From Desulfamplus sp. (GTDB lineage Bacteria > Desulfobacterota > Desulfobacteria > Desulfobacterales > Desulfobacteraceae): a stretch of DNA of 64,000 bases. This document shows positions 47,911 to 56,803 of this stretch, in pieces (the stretch's first letter is position 1; every line of letters begins with the position of its first letter). The stretch covers positions 35,979 through 99,978 of the forward strand of contig JADFZJ010000005.1 in assembly GCA_015232555.1 (NCBI GenBank), written 5' to 3'. The notes beneath the pieces were generated by a model. It was not told where the DNA came from and searched no databases. It worked only from the letters and a program-made list of their open reading frames with translations. The position numbers and the translations under genes are program-made.

Positions 47911-49483
47911 CCCACCCTCTTTTTACCGGTATTTTAAGAATAAACTCTGCCCCCTTGCCTTCACCTTCCGAAACTACGGCAAGAGTTCCTCCATGCTCTT
48001 TGACAATTCTATCAACTATACTTAAACCTAAACCAGAGCCATCTTCTTTGGTGGTAAAAAAAGGTTTTGTAATCTTCTCTAAAATGTGCTCAGGAATACC
48101 CTGTCCATTGTCTTTGACACTCAGACAGAGAACTTCGCCCATATCAGGATCATCTTCAAGCTCTTCAGAAATTAAAATTTTAAGTGAACTCTTTGCCGTA
48201 TCAAAACTTATGCTGGTGCTCAATGTATTTGATTCACTCTCCATTGATTCGCACGCATTCGTAATAAGATTAAGAAGTGCTTCTCTTATTCTGTCTGGAT
48301 CCATTGCAACAGATGGCAGGCTTTCTTTAGTAATATACGATATTTGCACATTCTGCTGTTTAAGTCTGTATTCTACAAGTGTGATCACAGACTTTACAAC
48401 ACTCTCAAATGTGCATGTTTTCAGGCTCAATTTTGGAGTTCTTGCAAATTCAAGGAAGTTTTGGACAATTTTGTCAATGCGGCTTATCTCCTCTCCAATA
48501 ACTTCAAGGTCTTCATTTTGAACCTCAGATAACTCAAGAGATCTGCTCAATGAAAATAGTCTCATTTTAATAGACGTAAATGGGTTTCTGATTGTATGGG
48601 CAACACCAGCTGCAAGCTCTCCGACCATTGCCATACGTTCTGCCTGAACAAGATGTTTTCTGCTTCGCTTAAGTTCATCATGGGTATTTCCGTAATCTTT
48701 TATCATCTCTTTTAATGAGTGGCTTAACGAAACAACCTCATTCTTTGAGCTTTCAACAGGAGAACTACCTGTTTCAATGGCAAGGTCACGAATAGGCTCA
48801 AGAATTTTCATATATAGAATAAATAAAAACAAAGCTCCTAAAAGCATGAAAAAGAGTATTGCACTAAATACCATCATTCTAAGTTTTTCAGAATTGTCAT
48901 AATGATTTCGTTCTTTCTCCTGAATCATACTCCACAGATTGGAGTTAAACGTCTTGCATAGGTTCAAGAGATTGAAAAAGCGTTTTCTCTGAGCAGAGTG
49001 CATAGCAGAGATACTTATTTTATTTTTCTGGCTTGTAACAACAGTTTTAACATTTACAGCATTATCAACTTTACTGGCTTTATAATCTTCTATTACCAGA
49101 TCTTTTGCATCAGTGTATGCTTTATATTCAGTATAAATAAACTCAAGTTCTGAACGCTGCTTATCGCTGAGTTCAAGAGAAACAGCCTGTTCATAACTCT
49201 GTCTGAACATCGCTCTATGCTGACCAAGAGACTCCAACCATTTTACATCCCCATCTACTAAATAATAAGTGAGAAAACCCTTCTGATTTGCAAGATCAAG
49301 CTCCATCTCCTGAACAGCTTTATAGAGCACAATATCCTTTTTAACCACACTGACTAATAGTTTATCAATCTGGTAGGTGTACCATAGAGTCAGGATGCTT
49401 CCGATTATTGCTACAGAAACCATAGTACTGAAAATATATAGAATTATAGATCTGAGACTTATCATCTGGAACTTTTTTATCAT
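47888..49483 (-). CDS. Membrane sensor histidine kinase
   Basis: I use the ATG at 49483 (MIKKFQMISLR), with AAAAGG 8 nt upstream, rather than an earlier in-frame ATG at 49501. The 531-residue protein has a membrane segment near residues 10-35, a roughly 150-residue periplasmic helical sensor, and a second membrane segment near 205-230. A HAMP-like linker, HisKA (GVAHTIRNPFTSIKMRL, with the phospho-His) and a complete ATPase domain (NLITNACESM, DNGQGIPEHI, GSGLGLSIV) follow. It phosphorylates the NtrC-type regulator encoded next in the operon. The signal is unknown. Confidence 0.92.
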   Translation of the reverse strand: MIKKFQMISLRSIILYIFSTMVSVAIIGSILTLWYTYQIDKLLVSVVKKDIVLYKAVQEMELDLANQKGFLTYYLVDGDVKWLESLGQHRAMFRQSYEQAVSLELSDKQRSELEFIYTEYKAYTDAKDLVIEDYKASKVDNAVNVKTVVTSQKNKISISAMHSAQRKRFFNLLNLCKTFNSNLWSMIQEKERNHYDNSEKLRMMVFSAILFFMLLGALFLFILYMKILEPIRDLAIETGSSPVESSKNEVVSLSHSLKEMIKDYGNTHDELKRSRKHLVQAERMAMVGELAAGVAHTIRNPFTSIKMRLFSLSRSLELSEVQNEDLEVIGEEISRIDKIVQNFLEFARTPKLSLKTCTFESVVKSVITLVEYRLKQQNVQISYITKESLPSVAMDPDRIREALLNLITNACESMESESNTLSTSISFDTAKSSLKILISEELEDDPDMGEVLCLSVKDNGQGIPEHILEKITKPFFTTKEDGSGLGLSIVDRIVKEHGGTLAVVSEGEGKGAEFILKIPVKRGWDEENSDN

Positions 49484-49502
49484 TAACAAACCTTTTAACA
49501 CA

Positions 49503-49620
49503 CTGTTTGATGTTTATTTTATTGCTTAGGAATTTCAATCCAACACTAATTGCAGCTAAGCTGCTTATGTTCTTACACGCTGTTTGATGTTTATTTATAA
49601 TACATTGTTTGATATTCACC
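49503..49620. repeat. Direct repeats flanking family B copy 3
   Basis: CTGTTTGATGTTTATTT occurs at 49503-49519 and again at 49580-49596, with a shorter variant ATTGTTTGATATTCACC at 49604-49620. The first two flank the family B element at 49525-49574. Confidence 0.65.
49525..49574. repeat. Dispersed repeat family B, copy 3
   Basis: The blocks GCTTAGGAATTTCAATCCAA, then AATTGCAGCTAAGCTGC, then TTATGTTCTTA match copies 1 and 2 in order and spacing. It lies between the sensor kinase start and the end of tesB. Confidence 0.75.
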
Positions 49621-49643
49621 TGTAACGTTGAATTCTTCTAAAA

Positions 49644-50522
49644 TTACTTGTCTCTATAGCGAATCAACCCCTCTTGAGCAACGGTTGCCACGAGACGACC
49701 ATCTCTTGTGAAAACCTTTCCTATATTAAGCCCCCTTGATCTGGATGCACTTGGGCTGTGCATATCATAGAGAAGCCACTCATCCATCCTGAAGTCTCTG
49801 TGAAACCACATTGCATGATCAAGACTTGCCACTTGCATATCTGGTGACCAGAATGTTTTAGCATGAGGGTAGAGAGATGTAGTTACAAGGTTAAAATCTG
49901 ATGCGTATGCTAACATGTACCTATGAATTGCAATATCATCAGGAATATTGCTTATAGCTTTAAACCAGGCATATTTTTTAGGAGACTTCTTCTCAGGGGT
50001 AAATGGGTTCACAGGATTGACAACTCTTATTTCAATCGGTGTTTCACACACCATTTTATCTACAAGATGTTTTGGTATCTTATGTGCAATCTTTCTTGAT
50101 GCTTCTGTTTGAGATTCAATACCTTCTGGACCAGCGACATCTGGCATTATATCTTGATGTTCAAATCCAGCCTCTTCTTCCTGAAAAGAGGCTGACATGG
50201 AGAAAATAGGACGCCCCTTTTGTACTGCTACAACTCTTCGTGTTGTAAAACTTTTACCGTCTCTTATGCAGTCAACCGTATAGACAATAGGTTTTGACGA
50301 ATCACCAGCTCTCATAAAATAACCGTGCATACTGTGAACCCGCCTTGAACTCTCAACAGTCTGGCTTGCTGCAGATAGAGACTGTCCCAGCACCTGTCCT
50401 CCGAATACATTCCCGAAACCTAAATCTTGACTGTCTCCTCTAAAAATATTTTCCTCTATTTTCTCAAGTTTCAATAGATTTAAGAGTTCATCCAGCACAT
50501 TTTTCTGACAGCATTCAACCAT
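49644..50522 (-). CDS. tesB: Acyl-CoA thioesterase II
   Basis: The 292-residue double-hotdog protein has the TesB pattern: GNVFGGQVLGQSLSAA, VHSMHGYFMRAGDSSKPIVY, GKSFTTRRVVAVQKG, and in the second half ASLDHAMWFHRDFRMDEWLL. It hydrolyses medium- to long-chain acyl-CoA in the cytoplasm. It lies between cheV and the sensor kinase gene on the same strand with gaps of 42 and 160 bp; no functional tie to them is evident. Confidence 0.93.
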   Translation of the reverse strand: MVECCQKNVLDELLNLLKLEKIEENIFRGDSQDLGFGNVFGGQVLGQSLSAASQTVESSRRVHSMHGYFMRAGDSSKPIVYTVDCIRDGKSFTTRRVVAVQKGRPIFSMSASFQEEEAGFEHQDIMPDVAGPEGIESQTEASRKIAHKIPKHLVDKMVCETPIEIRVVNPVNPFTPEKKSPKKYAWFKAISNIPDDIAIHRYMLAYASDFNLVTTSLYPHAKTFWSPDMQVASLDHAMWFHRDFRMDEWLLYDMHSPSASRSRGLNIGKVFTRDGRLVATVAQEGLIRYRDK

Positions 50523-50564
50523 ATTTCACCGTATAATTTAAAAATATGTTACAATAAAGATACG

Positions 50565-51521
50565 TTATGATAAACAGAAACCATCAAGTATATCAATCAA
50601 AGAGTTGCTTTCGGGTTTGGTTACATAACTGTCTGCATTTACTCTCTTACATTTTTCAATCATCTGAGTATTGATTAAACTTGAAAATACAACCACATTG
50701 ATTCTGTTGAGAATTTTATGTTCTTTTATAATCTTGCAAAGTGTTAAACCATCCATTTGAGGCATCTCAATATCTGTAATCATCACTGTAGATAATTCAG
50801 GAGTAGCAAGTTTATCAACATTGGACAAACAGTAATCCAGAGCCGCCTGACCATTTTCAAAATCTTTTATCTGAATAAAGCCAGCCTCCTTCAAAACTCT
50901 CATAACCCCTTTACGGATGATTGAAGAGTCTTCTGCAAACAGAATATTTAACTTGTCTCTGCTGACAACTTCCCGTTTCTGCATGGTTTTTACTGATACT
51001 TCTTCAAGTACCATATTAGGAAATACCGAAGAAAGTGCCTGTTCAAGGTCAAGCACCATAATTTCATGTCCATCTGCATATACAGAACCTACAACATAAG
51101 AGCCAGAACCTATCACAGGGCTTATTGGAACAAAATCTGACCATGAGAATCTAAATATACGGTTTACCCCCTGCACCTTAAAGGCATTGAGCTTATTATT
51201 GAATTCTGTAACAACCACAATATCCCGATAATGGGTTGTTGTCAGCTCTACATTGCTCGGCGATAGTTTGTTCGATAGTTTATTCTGTTTAATCTTTAAT
51301 AGAATCTGGAGATCAATCAATGGAAGTGTTCTGTTTCTATGAAGAAGCATACCCAGAACTTCAGGCGGATTTTCAGGCATTGATGTCACAAGACTCCTGT
51401 CAAAGCTCTCTACAGACTGCACTTTTGCCACATTGATTCCAAAAAGCTGACCCTGAATCCATACAGTCAGCAGCTCCATTTCATTTGTACCAGCACCAAG
51501 AAGTATCCCATGAGATTGCAT
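50565..51521 (-). CDS. cheV: CheV chemotaxis coupling protein (CheW-REC)
   Basis: The 318-residue protein has a CheW domain (about 10-160; LLGAGTNEMELLTVWIQGQL, then FGINVAKV) and a receiver domain (about 190-315; ILFAEDSSIIRKG, phospho-Asp in TVMITDIEMPQMDG, Lys in SYVTKPES). CheV links chemoreceptors to CheA and adjusts adaptation. The organism is therefore probably chemotactic, though no receptor or cheA gene is in the window. The upstream spacer carries three 42-bp tandem repeats. Confidence 0.92.
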   Translation of the reverse strand: MQSHGILLGAGTNEMELLTVWIQGQLFGINVAKVQSVESFDRSLVTSMPENPPEVLGMLLHRNRTLPLIDLQILLKIKQNKLSNKLSPSNVELTTTHYRDIVVVTEFNNKLNAFKVQGVNRIFRFSWSDFVPISPVIGSGSYVVGSVYADGHEIMVLDLEQALSSVFPNMVLEEVSVKTMQKREVVSRDKLNILFAEDSSIIRKGVMRVLKEAGFIQIKDFENGQAALDYCLSNVDKLATPELSTVMITDIEMPQMDGLTLCKIIKEHKILNRINVVVFSSLINTQMIEKCKRVNADSYVTKPESNSLIDILDGFCLS

Positions 51522-51541
51522 GATTTCTCCGACTGTCTTTG

Positions 51542-51666
51542 TTTAATTAAAATGAGGTATTACAGTAACCTTTAAACATCTTGTTTAATTAAAATGAGGT
51601 ATTACAGTAACCTTTAAACATCTTGTTTAATTAAAATGAGGTATTACAGTAATCTTTAACATCTTG
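51542..51666. repeat. Three tandem copies of a 42-bp repeat
   Basis: Units begin TTTAATTAAAATGAGGTATT at 51542, 51584 and 51626. The first two are identical; the third has a C-to-T change and lacks one A. They fill half of the spacer between the divergent cheV and glycosyltransferase genes. The unit contains TTTAATTAAA, a perfect palindrome. Confidence 0.92.
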
Positions 51667-51768
51667 TCAATTGGTAAAGAATATCTTGCACTTTGATGGA
51701 AAAACTGTTAGCAGGTTCAAAAATTATCATGGGTGTTTGTAAATGAATGAAAAAACGAAAAAGAACGC

Positions 51769-52725
51769 ATGAAAACTTACCCTAACCTCACCAGAAAAAC
51801 AGATATCATTCCAAAGCTCACCATTGTCTTTCTCAATTTTAACAGGCTTGACGATACTGTCAAAACCGCAGCACAGCTTAAAAAATTGTGCTACGACAGA
51901 AACAATATTGAGATTATAGCCGTTGATAACGGCTCTAAAGACGGTACTTCCCAGTTTTTAGAATCTCAATCTGACTGGATTATCAGCTTAAAATTAAAAG
52001 ATAATCTTGGAATTGAGGGTTTAAATCTTGGTTTTGAAATGGCTACGGGCGAATATATATTGGTGCTTGATGACGATTCTCATCCGTTAAACATCAATAC
52101 TATTGATCTTCTCATTCAATCTCTTGACAGGAATAAAGATGCAGGTGCAATTGCATGTAAAATAGAGTCTGAAGATGGTACCCCTTTTCAGACATGGCAT
52201 ATCCCTGATACAAAAACAGATTTATTTTGTGAATCTGCTGCATTTGTGGGGTGTGGTTTTGCCATAAGACGTGATATTTTTCAGGAAATAGGGTGGTTTC
52301 CAGCTAAATATTTTTTGTATCAGAATGAAATTGATGTTGCGATTAAAATAAGGCAGTTAGGATATAAGATATACTACAATCCTGAATGTACCGTAGTGCA
52401 CAGAAATTCCCCAACAGGAAGGGCTGGTTGGCGTCAGGTCTTTTATCCTACAAGAAACACAATCTGGTTGTTAAGACAGTATGCCCCGTTTCCAATGTCT
52501 GCCTATTACATATTTTCAAGGCTCTGTTTTGGATTTATCAGAGCTTTTGAGTCTGGTGAATATAGATGGTATCTTAAAGCTGTAAAAGAGGCTTTTCAGT
52601 GTCGAATCAAAAAATCGCCTCTTACTCCGTCATTACATAAAAGTTTTTTAATCTTGTGGCATCAGAACAGCATAGTTCACCATATAAAATGGGCAGCTAA
52701 AGTTAAATGCACGAGCCAGCGTTAA
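51769..52725 (+). CDS. Family 2 glycosyltransferase
   Basis: The 318-residue GT2 enzyme has the nucleotide-binding start IVFLNFNRLDDTVKTAAQL, IAVDNGSKDGT, and the metal-binding acidic motif LVLDDDSHPL. A later ED/ExDV region appears as NEIDVAIKIRQLGYKI. The C-terminal part has a hydrophobic segment (about 240-270). It resembles rhamnosyltransferases of surface polysaccharides. It is the first of three plus-strand genes for sugar chemistry. The RBS is weak. Confidence 0.85.
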   Translation: MKTYPNLTRKTDIIPKLTIVFLNFNRLDDTVKTAAQLKKLCYDRNNIEIIAVDNGSKDGTSQFLESQSDWIISLKLKDNLGIEGLNLGFEMATGEYILVLDDDSHPLNINTIDLLIQSLDRNKDAGAIACKIESEDGTPFQTWHIPDTKTDLFCESAAFVGCGFAIRRDIFQEIGWFPAKYFLYQNEIDVAIKIRQLGYKIYYNPECTVVHRNSPTGRAGWRQVFYPTRNTIWLLRQYAPFPMSAYYIFSRLCFGFIRAFESGEYRWYLKAVKEAFQCRIKKSPLTPSLHKSFLILWHQNSIVHHIKWAAKVKCTSQR

Positions 52726-52799
52726 AAGATGAATGATATACTGTTCAAGGTCATAAATTGAGTTGTACCGAAACTGTTTTCAATAAAGGTTTTAAATCC

Positions 52800-53732
52800 A
52801 TGCTTATCTCAATTCTTCTTGTTTCACACAACAACCGAAAGGACCTTGAGCTTCTTCTGCCATCTTTGAAACAGGCGTTAAAAAATTTAAATAAAAGAGC
52901 AAACAAGAGTGACAGCGGAAGATGTTTAGGTGAGATACTTTTGGTAGATAACTGCTCGTCAGATTTAACCGTTGATTTTGTTAAAAAGAACTTTCCTGAT
53001 GTTGTGATTACAATAAATAAGCAACAGATGGGATACGGAGCAAACCAAAATCAGAACATTGCACGAGCCAAAGGAGAATTTATACTCCTTATGAATCCAG
53101 ATATGGTTCTGCCTCCTGAATTGCTCAATACCATGATAAATTTTATGGAACAGAATCAAGATGCTGCTATTTCGACCTGCAAGGTGTGCAATGAAGATGG
53201 TTCATGTCAATATCTCAATAAAAGAGAGCCTGCAATCATCGATCTTTTTATAAGACGTTTCTTTCCAGATATACGCAAATCTTCTACTAAAAATTTGAAC
53301 CAACATCTTGAATTTCAACAAGATTATCAAGATAACCCGAAAAAATCTAATTATACACAAAATATGCAGATTTTTGATACTCTGCTGCCCTCAGCATTTA
53401 ACCAGATAATTACAAAACGACTTGACTACTATGAAATGAAAGATGTTGGGTATGATAAGGTTGTCGATGTTCCGTTTATCTCTGGTTCATTTATGTTTGC
53501 TAAAACTTCTATTATTAAAGAACTCAATGGATTTGATGAGCGTTTTTTTATGTATTTCGAAGATGTTGATCTGTGCAGGCGTGTAAGAAGCAAGGCAAGA
53601 TTGCTCTATTGCCCTGATGTTAGAGTTATTCATCGCTGGGAGAGAGCCTCTCACAAAAGCCTTAAATGGACATTTGTGTTCGCTTTAAGCGGTCTGAAAT
53701 ATTTTCATAAATGGGGTTTTAGGTTTATATAA
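52800..53732 (+). CDS. Family 2 glycosyltransferase
   Basis: I use the ATG at 52800 (MLISILLVSHNNRKDLELLL), since the earlier in-frame start is a TTG without RBS. The 310-residue enzyme has LLVDNCSSD, the acidic LLMNPDMVLPPELL, and the catalytic-region motif FFMYFEDVDLCRRVRSK, all typical of rhamnosyl-type GT2 enzymes. Two low-complexity inserts rich in Asn/Lys/Ser occur, near residues 28-40 and 165-190. It follows the first glycosyltransferase by 74 bp. Confidence 0.85.
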   Translation: MLISILLVSHNNRKDLELLLPSLKQALKNLNKRANKSDSGRCLGEILLVDNCSSDLTVDFVKKNFPDVVITINKQQMGYGANQNQNIARAKGEFILLMNPDMVLPPELLNTMINFMEQNQDAAISTCKVCNEDGSCQYLNKREPAIIDLFIRRFFPDIRKSSTKNLNQHLEFQQDYQDNPKKSNYTQNMQIFDTLLPSAFNQIITKRLDYYEMKDVGYDKVVDVPFISGSFMFAKTSIIKELNGFDERFFMYFEDVDLCRRVRSKARLLYCPDVRVIHRWERASHKSLKWTFVFALSGLKYFHKWGFRFI

Positions 53733-53783
53733 TAGACCACATTATAGTTGTTGATTTTTTACTCAAAGACTTTTGGAAAAGTT

Positions 53784-54929
53784 ATGGAAGGGAAATTAAA
53801 AAAAAGAGCATTAGTAACTGGAGCATCAGGAAAAATAGGTACGCTTCTTGTAACAGAATTGTTAAGACAGAATTTTAAAGTACGAGTGCTGTTAAGAAAA
53901 CAATCGCTATATCCTTCTAATGAATTTATATTTTCTTCGCGTTCTTGCTCCAGCAATACCTTCTCCTATCCTTCCCCTGTTTTTCTCGTCTCCCCTGATG
54001 TTGAGATAGTATGGGGCGATATCACAGACTACCACTCTGTTCTTGATGCTACATCAGGTGTGGATTATATATTTCACCTTGCCGCACTTCTCCATATCAA
54101 CAATCCTGATCCCTCGCTCTATGGAAAGTATTATGATATCAATGTTATAGGTACAAGAAACGTTTTTGATGCTGCATTAAAATCAGGTGTTCAAAGGGTT
54201 ATACTATTCAGCACAATATCGGTTTATGGTTCAAGTTCAATAAACTCTCTAAATTCCGATAGAGCTATTTATTCGTCTAATCAGGTTGTTAATAATATTT
54301 TTCCCAACAAAGATATTTTTTATGAGTCATCACCTGTAAACCCTTTGAGCATATATTCAAAAACAAAGGTTCTTGCTGAGAGATATCAATCTTCCTTTGT
54401 AACCATTCTCCGTCTTGCCTCTGTATATGGTACGCGTGTCACTGGTAACTATCTAAGATTGATTGAGGCTGTAAAGAGAGGCTTTTTTATTATTCCTGTA
54501 AACAAGGAAGGTTTTTCTGTTTACAGAACGCTTATCCACGAAAACGATGTTGTTTTAGGTGCAATTTTAGCTGCTACTCATCCAGAAGCGGCTGGGAAAA
54601 TATACAATCTGACAGACGGTGATATTCACTCTCTTGAGGATATTGTCAAAGCTGTTGCTGATGCCTTTTCTGTAAATGTAAGAATATTGAGGATTCCTGC
54701 GAAACCGATTCATAAGTTTTCCAACGTTATTCGTAGATATAACCGCATTAATATTAGCCCAATTAGCCGCAATATTGAAAAAGCTCTCTCGGCAGTTGAT
54801 AAATTGATGGAAAATATTGCGGTTGACGGGCATAAAATACAAATTGAACTTGGATTTAAGCCTCAATATGATCTGCAAAGCGGGTGGTATCATGCTTTAG
54901 CTGATAAAAAAGCTGTTTCATATAAGTAA
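53784..54929 (+). CDS. NAD-dependent epimerase/dehydratase (extended SDR)
   Basis: The ATG at 53784 (MEGKLKKRALVTGASGKIGT) gives the right N-terminus; the upstream in-frame start lacks a RBS. The 381-residue extended SDR has the NAD motif GASGKIGTLLV and the catalytic YSKTK (NPLSIYSKTKVLAERY). A Ser/Phe-rich insert near residues 45-70 interrupts the second strand. It probably acts on a UDP- or dTDP-sugar used by the two glycosyltransferases upstream. The exact reaction cannot be read. Confidence 0.85.
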   Translation: MEGKLKKRALVTGASGKIGTLLVTELLRQNFKVRVLLRKQSLYPSNEFIFSSRSCSSNTFSYPSPVFLVSPDVEIVWGDITDYHSVLDATSGVDYIFHLAALLHINNPDPSLYGKYYDINVIGTRNVFDAALKSGVQRVILFSTISVYGSSSINSLNSDRAIYSSNQVVNNIFPNKDIFYESSPVNPLSIYSKTKVLAERYQSSFVTILRLASVYGTRVTGNYLRLIEAVKRGFFIIPVNKEGFSVYRTLIHENDVVLGAILAATHPEAAGKIYNLTDGDIHSLEDIVKAVADAFSVNVRILRIPAKPIHKFSNVIRRYNRINISPISRNIEKALSAVDKLMENIAVDGHKIQIELGFKPQYDLQSGWYHALADKKAVSYK

Positions 54930-54963
54930 ATCAATTTCATATAAATTTGTTTTGTTCATAAAT

Positions 54964-54989
54964 AAAAAAGATTTCTTGCAGTCTTTTTT
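54964..54989 (+). terminator. Weak terminator after the epimerase gene
   Basis: AAAAAAGA (54964-54971) pairs with TCTTTTTT (54982-54989) around a 10-nt loop. The stem is A/T-rich, but the T-run and the position 35 bp after the stop codon fit termination. Confidence 0.45.
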
Positions 54990-55143
54990 ACATTGACAAC
55001 CGTTTTTAATTTATGTTTTATAGTTGCCACATTTGAATTATATAAGTTTTTGTATCTGACATGATTCTGTGTTTTTGTTTTTAGATAGGTTTAGAGATCG
55101 ATTTTACTTTTTTAATTTTTTTTTAATTTCAAGGAGAGACATT

Positions 55144-55647
55144 ATGGTTACAAAGAAGAGTTTTATTGTACTGTTTACTTTAATGGTGGTCTTTGCATTT
55201 ACATCTTCAGTTTCAGCATCTGACGTCAATAAAGTTGCCGAGGAGGTAAAAAAAGAGATTAAAACCGACATTGTGAAACCTGAACTCAAAAAGCCAGGTA
55301 TAGCTACCGACATAACAAAGCCCGACATTGTAAAACCTGAACTCAAAAAACCCGGTATCGGTACTGACATAACAAAGCCCGAACTCAAAACTCCTGATTT
55401 AAAGGGTGGTCCAATTGAGAAGGTGAAGGGTGATATCACAGCAGCAAAAAAGATAAATATTAATACCGCTAACGCCATAGAGCTTAGTTCTGTTTTGAAA
55501 AAAGTAGGTCCTAAATATGCGGCAGCTATTGTAGATTACCGTGAAAAAAATGGTGAATTCCAATCACCTGAAGACATCAAAAAGGTAAAAGGTATTGGTG
55601 AGAAAATATACGAACTCAACAAAGATATAATTGTAATAAAAGATTAA
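55144..55647 (+). CDS. Exported ComEA-like helix-hairpin-helix protein with a Pro/Lys repeat linker
   Basis: The ATG at 55144 has AAGGAGAG upstream and begins a clear signal peptide (FIVLFTLMVVFAFTSSVSAS). The mature protein has a linker of repeated units DIVKPELKKPGI and TDITKP (about residues 40-85). A ComEA-type helix-hairpin-helix domain follows (ININTANAIELSSVLKKVGP, VKGIGEKIYELNKD). ComEA proteins bind double-stranded DNA outside the inner membrane during uptake. This 168-residue version lacks a membrane anchor and may be periplasmic. It is followed by a strong terminator. Confidence 0.85.
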   Translation: MVTKKSFIVLFTLMVVFAFTSSVSASDVNKVAEEVKKEIKTDIVKPELKKPGIATDITKPDIVKPELKKPGIGTDITKPELKTPDLKGGPIEKVKGDITAAKKININTANAIELSSVLKKVGPKYAAAIVDYREKNGEFQSPEDIKKVKGIGEKIYELNKDIIVIKD

Positions 55648-55740
55648 TTCACCAAATAGAAGAACGAGCGGAAGAACAAGGGTCAGCATTTGGCTCAGCT
55701 CCGTAGGTACTTGATAATTATAAAATTTGTGTTATTATTT

Positions 55741-55780
55741 ATAACCATATCGACATCGGTTCGGTATGGTTATTTTTTTT
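55741..55780 (+). terminator. Rho-independent terminator after the ComEA-like gene
   Basis: ATAACCATA pairs perfectly with TATGGTTAT. CGA/TCG extends the stem inside after one mismatch, and eight T follow. It separates the ComEA-like gene from the DUF2760/Hsp70 operon. Confidence 0.88.
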
Positions 55781-55788
55781 ATATGCAA

Positions 55789-55834
55789 GTCTCTTAACTG
55801 ACTTTCATTTTTCGTTGTGTAAGTTATTGAATGG
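55789..55834. repeat. Dispersed repeat family A, copy 3 (inverted)
   Basis: It begins GTCTCTTAACTGACTTTCAT and continues TTTTCGTTGTGTAAGTTATT, the reverse complement of copies at 16294-16346 and 45168-45220. It lies between the ComEA-like terminator and the DUF2760 gene. Confidence 0.8.
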
Positions 55835-55920
55835 GAGTTTATATATGATCTGTATTTCTGTATTATGTTACTAATAAATAAAATTTCAGCTAATATTAAA
55901 AAAATTTACAGGAGAGATTA

Positions 55921-56760
55921 ATGTTGGACAATTCAAAGTCTTATTCCCTCAGAAGTTTGGTTGTTATTATTATTTTTATGGCTCTTTTGGCAATATTGGT
56001 CAATGCTGGCTTCTATTTTGGACTTAAGCAGCTTGCGGGCGGCATCTCTCCTGAATCTGATATGAGATTTGTCATACCTGTCTTTAATATAGAGATTGTT
56101 ACGCAAAGTTTCTCTGATATTGCAAAAAACCTCAACCTTTTATCAGATAACTTTTTTGTATGGGTAGCTCCAATAACGGTATCCTTTTTTCTGATAGCAG
56201 CAATTCTTCTCTGGTTAATAATGAAAATTTCTGTATCTTCTCTATTCTCCTCAGCCGCCTCTTTTTCAGAAACATCTTTTCAGAAGTCTTCTAAAAATAT
56301 ATCTGCATCCGAACTAAGTAAAACAAGTCAACGTGAAGATAAAAAAAACCATGCAGATTATAGATTAGAGCAGGAGCGTCAACGCCGTCTGTTTCTTCAC
56401 TTTCTCTCTGTGCTTCAACGGGAAGGCAGAATTCTTGATTTCTTCAGTGAAGATTTGACACTTTACGATGACGAACAGATTGGTGCAGCAGTCAGAAGTA
56501 TTCAGGAAGATTGTAAAAAAACGGTTGAAAAATACATTGCTCCTGCTCCAGTTTTGAATAAGGAAGAGGGAGATGTTGTTGAAATTGAGGTAGGATTTGA
56601 CCCTGATGCCATAAAACTTATAGGTAATGTCTCTGGAAATCCTCCATTTAAAGGCGTTTTAAGACATAAAGGCTGGAAAGCAGGAAAAAAAGATATCCCT
56701 AAATTGTCCGATGTTCTTGACTCATCAATCATTGCTCCTGCTGAAGTTGAAATTGAGTAG
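55921..56760 (+). CDS. DUF2760 membrane protein, first gene of an Hsp70 operon
   Basis: The ATG follows AGGAGAG. Two membrane segments (about residues 12-37 and 82-108) precede a Ser/Lys-rich linker. The conserved DUF2760 domain follows (about 155-279; RRLFLHFLSVLQREGRILDF, YDDEQIGAAVR, GNPPFKGVLRHKGWKAG). DUF2760 genes are regularly found directly before atypical hsp70 genes, as here, with a 43-bp gap. Its role is unknown. The membrane anchoring suggests that it could recruit the two chaperone-like proteins to the inner membrane (inference). Confidence 0.85.
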   Translation: MLDNSKSYSLRSLVVIIIFMALLAILVNAGFYFGLKQLAGGISPESDMRFVIPVFNIEIVTQSFSDIAKNLNLLSDNFFVWVAPITVSFFLIAAILLWLIMKISVSSLFSSAASFSETSFQKSSKNISASELSKTSQREDKKNHADYRLEQERQRRLFLHFLSVLQREGRILDFFSEDLTLYDDEQIGAAVRSIQEDCKKTVEKYIAPAPVLNKEEGDVVEIEVGFDPDAIKLIGNVSGNPPFKGVLRHKGWKAGKKDIPKLSDVLDSSIIAPAEVEIE

Positions 56761-56803
56761 GAATAGCGGTTAATGACCAGAGCAACCTTAGAATAAACTA
56801 AAG

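Noticed and set aside
47955..48521. 188-codon plus-strand ORF
   Set aside because: It is antisense to the ATPase and HisKA domains of the sensor kinase and has no supporting signal.
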